Below, in pieces: positions 20,121 through 29,146 of a stretch of DNA of 39,277 nt. The notes below the pieces were generated by a model. That model worked only from the letters and a program-made list of their open reading frames with translations. It made no database searches and was not told where the DNA came from. Each line of letters begins with the position of its first letter. Positions within the stretch are counted from its first letter, which is position 1. The position numbers and the translations under genes were made by a program. The stretch lies in the IMG/VR virus record IMGVR_UViG_3300009173_001692, positions 1 through 39,277 of that record. One strand, 5' to 3'. Origin of the DNA: a virus.

Positions 20121-21615
20121 AAAATGAGTCCTCGTCTTCTCCCCCATCTTTTTTTTCTTTTTCAATTTGGGCGTCAAGTTCTATAATTTCCCGTTCTGAT
20201 TGTTGTAAAACATTTCTCCTAACCCATTCATGCGAGTAATATTTACCTATATAATCTCCAATCATATCTAATTTCTCAATTCGATCACCAAGAACTTCTT
20301 GATCCCGCAATTCAGAAAAATGATTATCCATTATCCAATCAAACATAACTGCTTCTTTCATCTCTTCCCAATCTTCAGGAGTAATAATACCTTTAAGAAT
20401 TAATTGAACCCTAAGAACTTCTAGAAATATTGTTGAAAATTTCTTCCGAAGTTTCTGTATAAATTTTGTAAATTTAACTTCATCTCTAGTGATTTCTGTT
20501 GATCTTCCTAAACTAAAACCTTGTTCTGATTCCATTCTAGAAACAGGAACATTTAGTGAGCGATAAAGCTTACTCTGAAAATACTTAATATCTTCTAGCT
20601 CTCCAAGATTTTGTCCTCCAGGTAAAGTTGTGATCTCTGTACCTCTACCACCCTCTCTACGAGGTAACCAAAAATCTTCAAGCATGGACATCTTATTGCG
20701 ATCATCCTTTACTTCGCCACTACTAGCATCGTAAACTAATTTATTACGATACCGATTCATAATATCTTTTAAGTATTGTTCTGCTTTAGCTTTTGGTAAA
20801 TTACCAACATCAATGTAGAAAATTCTACGTTCTGGTGCCCGAGAAATACGATAGATAACTACCGCATCTTCAATCATTCTTAATTGATTAACGGGTTTAA
20901 TTGCTTTGTGTAAATAAGAATAAACTTGATTACTAGTAGGTTCATATAAACCAGATGTGATATACACAATAGAATCCGCTTCTATTTGTAATCCCTGACC
21001 AGCAGTTTTGTGTCCAGAAAAACCGGCATAAATTCCTTCTTCGTTGTACAAAAAATACTCTTTAACCTTTTTAACTAGACTACCACCTGTCGAAGTACTT
21101 CCTTTTTGAATCTCCCTTACTTTTCTAATACTTTTAGGATCAATATAGCGTAACTCTACGACACCCTTTTTCGGATCATTCTCGTCAACCATCTTATGAA
21201 AATAAATTCTACCATCTATATACCATCTCTTGAAAATTTCATGCGCTCTCTGATTCCAATGCAACATTTTTAAAATGTGCAAAAATTCGGAATGAATCTT
21301 TTTCTTAATGGAATCAGAAAAGTTAAGATAGTCTAGTGATATAGAAACAGAAGGTTGATTTTCGGAGGATACAATTGCCTCATTGACAATATCCTCAATA
21401 GCTTGATCACATTCTGGGTGTTCAGCTGTCTGCCTATACTTCTTTACTAGATCAAAATCATTCTTCGGAACAGTTTCACCAGTACCTACATATGCACCGA
21501 AAAAACCAGAAGCTGCTCCAATATCTAAAGACCCGTCATCGGGCGAAGGAGCAACAAAGCTTTTCGCCTCGCTCTTCTTCGCCCGACCGATCGTAAAACC
21601 AAATAATTCTGCCAT
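20116..21615 (-). CDS. 20: Portal vertex protein gp20
   Basis: A 499-residue portal (T4: 524) forming the dodecameric ring for DNA entry and neck attachment. Typical gp20 blocks are visible: KYRQTAEHPECDQAIEDIVNEAIV, RWYIDGRIYFHKMVDE, LRYIDPKSIRKVREI, ISRAPERRIFYIDVGNLPKAKAEQYLKDIMNRYRNKLVYD, DFWLPRREGGRGTEITTLPGG and DVKYFQ-like LEDIKYFQSKLYRSLNVPVSR. The C-terminus is Lys/Glu-rich. The ATG follows a late octamer by eight bases and no Shine-Dalgarno is seen, so the mRNA leader would be about three bases. Confident. Confidence 0.96.
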   Translation of the reverse strand: MAELFGFTIGRAKKSEAKSFVAPSPDDGSLDIGAASGFFGAYVGTGETVPKNDFDLVKKYRQTAEHPECDQAIEDIVNEAIVSSENQPSVSISLDYLNFSDSIKKKIHSEFLHILKMLHWNQRAHEIFKRWYIDGRIYFHKMVDENDPKKGVVELRYIDPKSIRKVREIQKGSTSTGGSLVKKVKEYFLYNEEGIYAGFSGHKTAGQGLQIEADSIVYITSGLYEPTSNQVYSYLHKAIKPVNQLRMIEDAVVIYRISRAPERRIFYIDVGNLPKAKAEQYLKDIMNRYRNKLVYDASSGEVKDDRNKMSMLEDFWLPRREGGRGTEITTLPGGQNLGELEDIKYFQSKLYRSLNVPVSRMESEQGFSLGRSTEITRDEVKFTKFIQKLRKKFSTIFLEVLRVQLILKGIITPEDWEEMKEAVMFDWIMDNHFSELRDQEVLGDRIEKLDMIGDYIGKYYSHEWVRRNVLQQSEREIIELDAQIEKEKKDGGEDEDSFL

Positions 21616-21623
21616 AGTATAAC

Positions 21624-21631
21624 TATTTATA
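21624..21631 (-). promoter_or_regulatory. Late promoter TATAAATA of gp20
   Basis: Exact octamer; predicted +1 near 21618, three bases before the ATG. Confidence 0.75.
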
Positions 21632-21670
21632 TCAATTCAAAAATAACTTTTACTTATCGAAATATTACCT

Positions 21671-21988
21671 TTACGTTGAGGGTGCCGATAGTGTTCTGCC
21701 AGAAGCTCTTCCGGATCCCTTACCACCGATTGTCATATAATTGAATCGCAATGTAACTGCGAATTCTAACAATGCATCGTTAGCATCATATGCCAAATCA
21801 GGTCCTGCCACGTTTTGCGGCCAAACATCATAGAGATAATATGTTCTTAACACATTATCATTTCGATCCATCTGTTGTACTGATGCATTAGCATAATACA
21901 TCGACGGTTTCTGACCTATCTGTGAACGATCTGTTACAATACCAATATCACCAAGATGATTCTGCCAAATTTCAAATCCGGCTCTCAT
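21671..21988 (-). CDS. 19: Tail tube gp19, C-terminal part after an in-frame TGA
   Basis: This 105-residue frame (from ATG 21988) is the continuation, in the same frame, of the N-terminal part at 22007-22252. Six further sense codons (SDRDQR) join the stop to this ATG. It contains MRAGFEIWQNHLG, a tube-like interaction region, VQQMDRNDNVLRTYYLYDVWPQNV and the strand EFAVTLRFNYMTIG, the normal C-terminal half of T4-like gp19. It has no obvious ribosome-binding site for separate translation, apart from a GACAGGGACC sequence, which is not a good match. Read with one sense codon in place of TGA the two pieces form a 194-residue tail tube protein of normal size. Confidence 0.8.
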   Translation of the reverse strand: MRAGFEIWQNHLGDIGIVTDRSQIGQKPSMYYANASVQQMDRNDNVLRTYYLYDVWPQNVAGPDLAYDANDALLEFAVTLRFNYMTIGGKGSGRASGRTLSAPST

Positions 21989-22006
21989 TCTTTGGTCCCT
22001 GTCACT

Positions 22007-22252
22007 TCAAATTGCTACAGTCCAGGGATCATAAGTACGATCACCGGCTACAAAAATTTGACGACCTCGGTAAGGAATCATAACTTCACCTATATTCAAA
22101 GCAGGAACTGTTGTACCTTTACACATGAATACAAAGTCTTGGCCAAGGGCGACCGTAACGTCACTGGGAGCACCAGTTATAGTAACTTGAAACTGGTTAC
22201 CTCTTGTGCCGCCTTCTCGTAATGCCCCAATAAACTCATTTAGGTTTGCCAT
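22007..22252 (-). CDS. 19: Tail tube gp19, N-terminal part ending at an in-frame TGA
   Basis: The 81 N-terminal residues of the tail tube protein, which polymerises into the inner tube through which DNA passes. MANLNEFIGALREGGTRGNQFQVTITG and the segment FMCKGTTVPALNIGEVMIPYRGRQIFVAGDRTYDPWTVAI are the typical gp19 start and first sheet. The ribosome-binding site GATAGGAGAATAAG is strong. The TGA at 22007-22009 stops the frame in the middle of the domain, and the same frame continues with homologous sequence. Alone this half could not fold into a tube subunit. Confidence 0.85.
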   Translation of the reverse strand: MANLNEFIGALREGGTRGNQFQVTITGAPSDVTVALGQDFVFMCKGTTVPALNIGEVMIPYRGRQIFVAGDRTYDPWTVAI

Positions 22253-22272
22253 TTTCTCTTATTCTCCTATCT

Positions 22273-24243
22273 TTATGAAATGATTTCACTAAACTCTACA
22301 CCGGTTCTAGCTGCTACGAATGTTAGTGTGATAAAGTTAATTGAGCGAGCAGGTTTGATATAGATGTCAGCCCTAAACTCATTACTGTCAATTACTTGAC
22401 CTGTATTATTTGTTTCGTCACAAACAACCAAGAAGTCAGTAATACCCCTGCGACCTTGAACATCTCGCAAAAAAGGCTCTACCATACCGATAAATTGTGC
22501 TCTTGTAAAGTCATCATTGAATTCAAACAATATTGACCGTGCGGCCGTCTTAACAACGGACTCAACAGTATTAAAAAGTCTGCGAACATTAATGCGACTA
22601 AAAGCACTATTAGAAGATAATGCTGTTTTATCTCCCCAAAGAACTGTACCTTCACCAGGAAAACTGGCTACAGGATTAATTCTATTTCGATATAAGGTAT
22701 CTCTCTGTGATTGTGTTGGGTTAAATGCCAATCCAACAGAAGCACGAATCTGACCACGATTCAAGCCACCCGGGCTCCACCATGGATCGTTTTCGTTATC
22801 TGTTGCGGCGCAAGCACCAGCGACATCAGCGTTGAGTGGAACCCAACGAAATACATCATTGTACTTATCATACATCTTTTTATAACCACTATCAAATACT
22901 GCATAAGATGTACTAGGTAGATTCAAAAAGAAACTACGAACATTGTTCAACTGCGTGTTTGAATTTGTAACATTAACAACATCAGCTCTCTCTGGCGAAA
23001 TAAAGACCATTAAATCTTTACGTTTTTCAGCGATATCTATTAAGTTTGTTGCGTGTGTTGCATCTCCAGGTCCACCAAAAATCAAACTAACGTCAATAGT
23101 ATCATCATCCATTAATTCATAAGCACTTAATTTCTCACCATTTGTTGGTGCATAATCATCAGTACCACCCGCAAGTGATTCTGAACTACTGATGGAAACA
23201 TCTGTGAATGTTGTTCCTCCGGCGGCATAACCCCAATTGGTTCCTGCGGGCAGGTGATCCATCCAATAAATGTATTCAGATGAACGATGCATAACATCAA
23301 CATAATAGTTTACATCTCCTGAGTCTGTTCGTGCATCAGCGGCTTTAGATACAAATGCCCATTTCTCTAGAATTGTTCCAGCTGTTCCTGTTAATCCACC
23401 ATCTTCATCTAATACGATGATATGCATTTGATCGCCAACTCCACTTCGATCTGATGCGAAAGTTGATGTTCCTGGAGCACCAGCAAATTCTTCATAATAT
23501 CTCCAGCGTCGTGTGATATTAGAATCATCGGTCACGGCAGCTGCCAAACCTTTTGTTGAAAATACTCCAAACTGTTTGAATGTTACTAAGTTGGAACTGG
23601 TATCTACTGCTGTAACGATATACTCAACTCCTTCATGACCTGTAACTGGTACTAGTCCAACGGTGTCAGATGTAAAAGATATGATATCATTTACGTTGAG
23701 TGTATAACCAGATAAATCAGCGTCATCAACCGTAATAGATAAATCACCTTCTACGGCTGCAGCATCATTCACTAGGTTATTTGTACCCATGTGAAGTTCA
23801 TAAGCTGTAGCACTTGGACATAATCCAACTGAAATATTATTTCCCCATGTGCCTGCGGATCGTGCGACCCACTCTCCAACTGCACCTGAACCATCGGCAT
23901 ATGTATTATACCAATAATCCGAATTTTTTACTAGAAGGCCTGTTCCTACTCCTGCTCCAACACCAGCAGTTGCATTAAGATGTCCACTATTAACACGAAC
24001 AACTCTTAATACACTTGCATACTTCAAAAATGAAGCTGCTGAAAAGAACCATTCAAATGTACTGCCATTAGGCTTACCAAAAGTCTCAACTAATTGAGTT
24101 TCATTTGAAATAGTAACAATTTCTTCTACGGGACCTTTTTCTGCGACAATAGCCACACCCCCAATACTTGTAGATTCTCCTACTAGAATATTGGTAAGAT
24201 CCTTTTCCTGTACTTGAACGCCCGGCGAAACGAGTGTTGCCAT
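22273..24243 (-). CDS. 18: Tail sheath protein gp18
   Basis: A 656-residue contractile sheath protein (T4: 659). The N-terminus MATLVSPGVQVQEKDLTNILVGESTSIGGVAIVAEKGP and the attachment pattern ETQLVETFGKPNG are the sheath hallmarks; the conserved C-terminal domain has VKTAARSILFEFNDDFTRAQFIGMVEPFLRDVQGRRGITDFLVVCDETNNT and ends with the strand that links subunits. The ribosome-binding site TAGGAGAG is good. A late promoter lies 60 bases upstream. It is followed by gp19. Confident. Confidence 0.97.
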   Translation of the reverse strand: MATLVSPGVQVQEKDLTNILVGESTSIGGVAIVAEKGPVEEIVTISNETQLVETFGKPNGSTFEWFFSAASFLKYASVLRVVRVNSGHLNATAGVGAGVGTGLLVKNSDYWYNTYADGSGAVGEWVARSAGTWGNNISVGLCPSATAYELHMGTNNLVNDAAAVEGDLSITVDDADLSGYTLNVNDIISFTSDTVGLVPVTGHEGVEYIVTAVDTSSNLVTFKQFGVFSTKGLAAAVTDDSNITRRWRYYEEFAGAPGTSTFASDRSGVGDQMHIIVLDEDGGLTGTAGTILEKWAFVSKAADARTDSGDVNYYVDVMHRSSEYIYWMDHLPAGTNWGYAAGGTTFTDVSISSSESLAGGTDDYAPTNGEKLSAYELMDDDTIDVSLIFGGPGDATHATNLIDIAEKRKDLMVFISPERADVVNVTNSNTQLNNVRSFFLNLPSTSYAVFDSGYKKMYDKYNDVFRWVPLNADVAGACAATDNENDPWWSPGGLNRGQIRASVGLAFNPTQSQRDTLYRNRINPVASFPGEGTVLWGDKTALSSNSAFSRINVRRLFNTVESVVKTAARSILFEFNDDFTRAQFIGMVEPFLRDVQGRRGITDFLVVCDETNNTGQVIDSNEFRADIYIKPARSINFITLTFVAARTGVEFSEIIS

Positions 24244-24303
24244 TTTATTTCTCTCCTATAAAAGTATAATCACGGGATATAATCACTATTTTCTTTATAC
24301 AGT

Positions 24304-24311
24304 TATTTATA
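24304..24311 (-). promoter_or_regulatory. Late promoter TATAAATA of gp18
   Basis: Exact octamer in the 117-base gap between gp18 and the plus-strand gene. Confidence 0.8.
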
Positions 24312-24347
24312 ATTTTATCGATTTTAAGAAACTAAAGTCTTTTTTAT

Positions 24348-24355
24348 AATAAATA
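24348..24355 (+). promoter_or_regulatory. Possible promoter of the plus-strand gene
   Basis: Plus-strand AATAAATA, one mismatch to the late octamer, with predicted +1 on the ATG at 24361. It overlaps a sigma-70 -10 match TATAAT (24345-24350) that has no good -35. Confidence 0.4.
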
Positions 24356-24360
24356 GTTTT

Positions 24361-24663
24361 ATGAAAAATGAATTTTATGAAAAATATAAACAGACCATAT
24401 TAAAAAGTAAACAGAATGGTCGTGATAGTAGAAAGATTTGGTTGATAAATTCTTTCGATACTCTATTTTGTGGTGTATGTGGTGAAGCTGAAAATGTGTG
24501 CTTACGATACTATCCTAATCATAAAGAAATATATAATCTAAATCAAAAGTATGGATTACAAAGTGATAAGAGAACATATATTGATAGACTCATTAATAAT
24601 AGCAAAGTCTTATGTGCTAATTGTGTTGAAAAAACAAAATATGATATTATAAACTACCAGTAG
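24361..24663 (+). CDS. Degenerate HNH-like zinc protein, opposite strand
   Basis: A 100-residue basic protein and the only plus-strand gene. Two cysteine pairs, C37-x2-C40 and C85-x2-C88, frame a region whose layout (CGVCGEAENVCLRYYPNHKEI ... NSKVLCANCVEKTKYD) follows phage HNH nucleases of the type C-x2-C ... L-x-Y/W-H-H ... LCANCH. The usual catalytic His-His is replaced around YPNH and the final His of ANCH is Val, so the zinc sites stay while the nuclease centre seems incomplete. The end overlaps the gp17 stop by ten bases, tail to tail. It may be an insertion of a homing-type gene between gp17 and gp18, now non-cutting or repurposed as a DNA-binding regulator. Confidence 0.72.
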   Translation: MKNEFYEKYKQTILKSKQNGRDSRKIWLINSFDTLFCGVCGEAENVCLRYYPNHKEIYNLNQKYGLQSDKRTYIDRLINNSKVLCANCVEKTKYDIINYQ

Positions 24664-26303
24664 CTGGGCCCCATTTTAGTTGGTGTCCACAAATCTCCAT
24701 CAACATCTACAAACGGTGCATCATCAGCCATAGAGATGCCATCATCTACAAAACCAAAAGGAGCCATATCTTCTTCAATCATTTTCTGTTGGCTTTGATA
24801 TAGTCGTTTTCTGATATCATCATCTGTTAATTCTTTGAAATAATTTTGATTAGTAAGCCAAGCATATAATACTAAACACATTACTAAATCATCTGTAGCT
24901 CCATCTTCAGCTTCATAAGATGATCCTTTAGCTACAAAATTAGAAAGTTCTACGATAATATCAAAATCATTAATAATTAATTTATCACTTTCTATCATCT
25001 GTTTCAAATTAGAACATCCTATCTTCTTTACTGCTTTAGTTGTTCTTACTCCTAAATCAGTAGCCTTGTCACCAAATCCACTACCAACAACTTGACCTAA
25101 TCGACCTCTCATTTGTGTCATTATAATATTTTCATATTCTAAATCGTAATGTAAAGCATCTGCAATCTGTCCACCAATATCATTTACTTCAACTAATACT
25201 TGTGCTAGATTATAGCTTGTAGCGACTCTGTGAACTAACTCAGGGAGGGCTAGCGGCTTTATTTCATTGTTTCTATACTTTGCTACTAGTCTATACGGAA
25301 CCTCTCCTATATCTAATATAACGAACGCTGAGTAGTCGTGTGATCCCCCTCTAGCCACATCTACTGTTATACAATAGTTATGATGTTTTGTAGGACGTTC
25401 ATATATATCTAACCCTGCATTAGATTCTATTGCATCTATTGTAGGAATAACTTGCAACTTTGTTGGACTAATTAAAGTATCAATTGATCCTAAAAATGAA
25501 CACTCAAACTCCTGTAGAAACTGTTGTTCTGAAGTATTTTGTATAGTTTGTTCTTTCCAAGCCTCATCCCTACCTGGTACTTCAGTCCAATGTACTTCAA
25601 TAGGCACAAATGTATTTTTTTCGTTTACTGCATCCTGCCACAATTTATAAAACATATTCATGCCGTGTGGGGTTGATACAATAATTACTTTAGAAGTTTG
25701 TCCTGCAGTAATCGTCGGATATACAGAACTAAAAAACTGTTCAGCAATGTTTGAAGGAACAAACGCAAACTCATCAAGAAAAATAAGATTATAACTTCCA
25801 CCTCGGACAGCAGATGCCGAAGTCGAACTTGCAAGAATTTTAGATCCATTTTCCAGTTCAAGACTTCCCTTGTTCCAGTTGATAACCCCCTGTTGCATCC
25901 ATTCAGGCAAATGTTCATATGCTAATTGAAATCTTCCTAGTAAATCTCTAGCCGTCTGTGCTTTGTTTGCAAGAATAGCTACACTAACAGTTTCATTGAA
26001 TATTAAATAATGAACTAGATATGCCAATAAAATTGTAGACTTACCAGATTGACGGGGTAACTTACATATAGTAAAACGATTGTTATGAAATGTACCTATC
26101 ATATCTCGTTGAAATGGATAGAGTCTAAAAGGAATCAAACCCTCATCAATACTAACAATCTTTACATAATTTTCTATGAAGTAACCAGGATTTTTAGAAC
26201 ACTTAATAAATTCAGCAACCTCAGCTTCTGAAAAAGAAAGTTCTTGTCCAGCGGCTTTTAAATTTGGATTGCCTTTATATACTGAACTAAATTGCTGTGC
26301 CAT
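24654..26303 (-). CDS. 17: Terminase large subunit gp17
   Basis: A 549-residue DNA packaging motor (T4: 610). The ATPase has Walker A RQSGKST (84-90) and Walker B IFLDEFA with D177 and E178, then motif III VIIVSTPHGMN. The RNase-H-like nuclease has VDVARGGSHDYSAF (D315), VLVEVNDIGGQ and DDLVMCLVLYAW supplying acidic ligands. The start ATG lies inside gp16 (17-base overlap). Confident. Confidence 0.97.
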   Translation of the reverse strand: MAQQFSSVYKGNPNLKAAGQELSFSEAEVAEFIKCSKNPGYFIENYVKIVSIDEGLIPFRLYPFQRDMIGTFHNNRFTICKLPRQSGKSTILLAYLVHYLIFNETVSVAILANKAQTARDLLGRFQLAYEHLPEWMQQGVINWNKGSLELENGSKILASSTSASAVRGGSYNLIFLDEFAFVPSNIAEQFFSSVYPTITAGQTSKVIIVSTPHGMNMFYKLWQDAVNEKNTFVPIEVHWTEVPGRDEAWKEQTIQNTSEQQFLQEFECSFLGSIDTLISPTKLQVIPTIDAIESNAGLDIYERPTKHHNYCITVDVARGGSHDYSAFVILDIGEVPYRLVAKYRNNEIKPLALPELVHRVATSYNLAQVLVEVNDIGGQIADALHYDLEYENIIMTQMRGRLGQVVGSGFGDKATDLGVRTTKAVKKIGCSNLKQMIESDKLIINDFDIIVELSNFVAKGSSYEAEDGATDDLVMCLVLYAWLTNQNYFKELTDDDIRKRLYQSQQKMIEEDMAPFGFVDDGISMADDAPFVDVDGDLWTPTKMGPSYW

Positions 26304-26703
26304 TTTGATCTTTCAATAACTTTTGAAGTTCTTTAGTCGATCCTATAAACAATGCATTCGTAACACTTTTTGGTCCATGATCAGGAACTTCTTTCAATTT
26401 TTTCATCTTTTCTTGCAGTTCAACTAACCGTTCTGTAACTTCTGAAACATTTTTAATTAATTGACCCGCAACTTCATATGCTCTAGGATGCTCTCCTTCC
26501 TTGGCAATATTTAATATACCATCAATTGCATCTTGACCACGCTCAATAAGATTATAGAAATTTTCCCGACTATACTTATAATCGGAATCCATATCCTCAG
26601 ATTCTGTAGGTCGTGGTATAAGCGGTTTAGGATCTAAAATTTCTTCTTTAAGATTTCTAGTCGCTATACCTAAGATATTATTTACATTATTCTCTAAATT
26701 CAT
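26287..26703 (-). CDS. 16: Terminase small subunit gp16
   Basis: A 138-residue helical protein (T4: 164) that recognises DNA and regulates gp17. The central part DYKYSRENFYNLIERGQDAIDGILNIAKEGEHPRAYEVAGQLIKNVSEVTERLVELQEKMKKL is the typical gp16 coiled-coil core. It starts with a four-base overlap with gp15 (ATGA) and overlaps gp17. Confidence 0.9.
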   Translation of the reverse strand: MNLENNVNNILGIATRNLKEEILDPKPLIPRPTESEDMDSDYKYSRENFYNLIERGQDAIDGILNIAKEGEHPRAYEVAGQLIKNVSEVTERLVELQEKMKKLKEVPDHGPKSVTNALFIGSTKELQKLLKDQNGTAI

Positions 26704-27488
26704 TGACCTTGTTCTGGGAATTGACCATCAGTCCATTCTGATAATGCTTCATTAAACCCAAAGTTATCATCATCAGGCGGAACAAGAGGTACTGTTTCTG
26801 CCGTATACTGACGTACTCTAGGTGGTGTCTTATCTTTCATATCAACATATTGATCTACTGTAACCTTCTGGATAGGTTCAGCTGTAGTAACAGGACCATA
26901 CATATAAGTTTTAGCTGTAAAGCTTAATGTATATATAATAGCTCGTCGTGTCGAAAAATCTCCATCATATGTATCTTCATATGCAGTCGATGTTAAAACA
27001 ATCGGCACATCTCTTATCTGATCCATTGTTGGAACTGTTTTAACAGTTACCGTATATTCTGGTTGAAAATAAGGAAGAATCTGTTCTACTATCTGAACAC
27101 TATCATCAGAATTTTTAGCCATAATGAATAATTCAAAATTAACATTGTATGGAACAGGACTATACTGCGTTGACATTTGTTTTGTTTCTGTTCCTTTTAC
27201 CTTTCTAATTTTAGATATCTTATTTAATTTTCTAGTACTATCATATTCTATACCGGAAAGTTCAAACCCTATTCTAGGTAATGTAATTGCTATTTTTTTA
27301 TCAAGTGTAGCATCTTCTCTTAGTCGAGCTAAGAATTTTTGCTTTGGTCCGTAGGCCAAAGGAACTTTTAAGGACTGTAACTCTGCACCAGCAGAATCTG
27401 TTCTAACAATATGTATATCATTAAACAAAGTTCCAAAAGATACAATAGTCTTTCTTAAAACTTCATGGTAATACGTTCTACCAAACAT
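26700..27488 (-). CDS. 15: Tail terminator / sheath stabiliser gp15
   Basis: A 262-residue protein (T4: 272) that caps the tail and joins it to the neck. The start MFGRTYYHEVLRKTIVSFGTLFNDIHIVR, then LKVPLAYGPKQKFLAR and the block YSPVPYNVNFELFIMAKNSDDSVQIVEQILPYFQPEYTV are typical gp15. It joins gp14 by a TAATG overlap. Confident. Confidence 0.94.
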   Translation of the reverse strand: MFGRTYYHEVLRKTIVSFGTLFNDIHIVRTDSAGAELQSLKVPLAYGPKQKFLARLREDATLDKKIAITLPRIGFELSGIEYDSTRKLNKISKIRKVKGTETKQMSTQYSPVPYNVNFELFIMAKNSDDSVQIVEQILPYFQPEYTVTVKTVPTMDQIRDVPIVLTSTAYEDTYDGDFSTRRAIIYTLSFTAKTYMYGPVTTAEPIQKVTVDQYVDMKDKTPPRVRQYTAETVPLVPPDDDNFGFNEALSEWTDGQFPEQGQ

Positions 27489-28225
27489 TAATACGAGCCT
27501 CCTCCAGGATCACCAAATGGATTACTTTCAGTGAAATCTAAAACCTCATCTCCTGCTTTTTCCATAAACAAGTTATCAGCAGTTAGTGCTATAGTATCCA
27601 CTCTATAGTCTTCACTAATTATATAATCACCATCTTCAGTTATCATTGCATCTCCATTCATCATTAACAATTGATAATCTAGAGCGTCCAGTGACATTGA
27701 ATCTTCAATACCATCTATAGCTACTATACCTGTATCCAAATCTTCAGATGAATATTCAAAAGTTGAACAGGACAATTTATATACGGGCAAATTATCTACT
27801 TGATAAAATGGATCATCGTGATCTACAAAATCAATCTGAAACAGCTTTTTTATTCTAGGAAAATATATTAAATCTCCCTCATTTGGCCTAGATGATTCTA
27901 TAAGATTAAGATCATCTCCAACTACAGTATCCCATCTACTTCTAGAAACTACAAAATTAGCCTCATCTCGTATTTCTAATCCAAATTTTGATATTAATTC
28001 TTTTTCTCCACCAAACCCTTCGTTGTTCTCCATATACATTTCAATTAAATATGCATCATTAAAGGATGATAAAGTATCTTCTCCCCATAAAGTATCCTCT
28101 GCCACTAATTTTCTAGGCAAATAATATACGTCATGACCAAAAACTTGTAACTGCTCTATGATTAAATTTTCATAAAGTGTTTGTTCACCAGAAGTTCCTT
28201 TACTAAAATATGCACTAGTGGTCAT
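27488..28225 (-). CDS. 14: Neck protein gp14
   Basis: A 245-residue neck protein (T4: 256) that with gp13 seals the filled head and takes up the tail. The start AYFSKGTSGEQTLYENLIIEQLQVFGHDVYYLPR and FEIDFVD-like KKLFQIDFVDHDDPFYQV are characteristic. It starts three bases after gp13. Confident. Confidence 0.93.
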   Translation of the reverse strand: MTTSAYFSKGTSGEQTLYENLIIEQLQVFGHDVYYLPRKLVAEDTLWGEDTLSSFNDAYLIEMYMENNEGFGGEKELISKFGLEIRDEANFVVSRSRWDTVVGDDLNLIESSRPNEGDLIYFPRIKKLFQIDFVDHDDPFYQVDNLPVYKLSCSTFEYSSEDLDTGIVAIDGIEDSMSLDALDYQLLMMNGDAMITEDGDYIISEDYRVDTIALTADNLFMEKAGDEVLDFTESNPFGDPGGGSY

Positions 28226-28228
28226 TTT

Positions 28229-29050
28229 TTATCCCACAGCAAAATCAACAGGCAACTCATATGTTAACCGAGCCTCTTCCTCTAACCTAATAAGTTCTTC
28301 TTGCGCCTGGGTGAACATCATCTCACCATTCATGGTCACACCACCCAACATAGTAACACCCTCAAATTTAATAAGATTCTGTCCCCATTGTTTTTTAACT
28401 AAAGCTGTAGCATATTTTTTTAAAAAGAAATCGTCGTATATATCAGTCCAAACAGCTGGATTTAATTTACGCCAACATTCTATTACCAAATATTCTCCAG
28501 CCGAAATATCAGTTCCCCAATCCATATCCACATACAATCTATCTTGATGCACATTGTGTCGGATTGGTTTTTCTCCTACTAGAATATGATCAAGAAAATC
28601 TAAATGTTGCATTGTCATTTCATACTGCATAACTGAAGATGAAGAAAAATCATACAAATCGTTTAGTCTTAATTGATATCGAACATCAAACATATTCATA
28701 CCACCTCTATCACTAAACGGAAAAACCTGTAATACTGATAATACACTAGTTGGTAATGGAATATAATTATTACTCTCATCCCAAGCAGCGGTAACTGAAC
28801 CAGCTACCTTATCTGTTACATTAGTTGTTGTATCAGCGGCTTCATCTGCTCTAGTTATATCAGCCTCTGTTATTTTATATTTGAGATACATTCGTTCTGT
28901 ACCATCCATATGAAATTGAGCATAATACTGTAAAGCCTCATCTACTCGATCATCTAATTGTGTAGAATCAACATTAACCTCCACAACAGGCTTACCTAAC
29001 CGTCGTAAGCACCATTCTCCAAATTCCGATTTTGTTGTTGGTATTGCCAT
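28229..29050 (-). CDS. 13: Neck protein gp13
   Basis: A 273-residue protein (T4: 309) of the head-closure neck ring. MAIPTTKSEFGEWCLRRLGKPVVEVNVDSTQLDDRVDEALQYY and ERMYLKYKITEADI are typical of marine gp13. It is the first gene of the neck-terminase operon and has a late octamer at 29070-29077 and an AGGAT ribosome-binding site. Confident. Confidence 0.94.
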   Translation of the reverse strand: MAIPTTKSEFGEWCLRRLGKPVVEVNVDSTQLDDRVDEALQYYAQFHMDGTERMYLKYKITEADITRADEAADTTTNVTDKVAGSVTAAWDESNNYIPLPTSVLSVLQVFPFSDRGGMNMFDVRYQLRLNDLYDFSSSSVMQYEMTMQHLDFLDHILVGEKPIRHNVHQDRLYVDMDWGTDISAGEYLVIECWRKLNPAVWTDIYDDFFLKKYATALVKKQWGQNLIKFEGVTMLGGVTMNGEMMFTQAQEELIRLEEEARLTYELPVDFAVG

Positions 29051-29069
29051 AAATCTATCCTATTTAAGC

Positions 29070-29077
29070 TATTTATA
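29070..29077 (-). promoter_or_regulatory. Late promoter TATAAATA of the gp13-gp17 operon (proximal)
   Basis: Exact octamer 19 bases before the gp13 ATG. Confidence 0.8.
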
Positions 29078-29125
29078 TTAATTCTCTATCCAAGATAATG
29101 TTGATTCATCTCAAGTCTTTAGCAA

Positions 29126-29133
29126 TATTTATA
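29126..29133 (-). promoter_or_regulatory. Late promoter TATAAATA of the gp13-gp17 operon (distal)
   Basis: Second exact octamer, 56 bases further upstream, just after the terminator of the fibre gene. Confidence 0.7.
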
Positions 29134-29146
29134 AGAATTTTAAGCC

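Noticed and set aside
21671-22252. Frameshift as the cause of the split gp19
   Set aside because: The two halves are in the same reading frame; only a TGA separates them.
24303-24360. Alternative sigma-70 promoter for the plus-strand gene using TATAAT at 24345-24350
   Set aside because: No acceptable -35 hexamer 16-18 bases upstream; kept only as an overlap with a late-type octamer.
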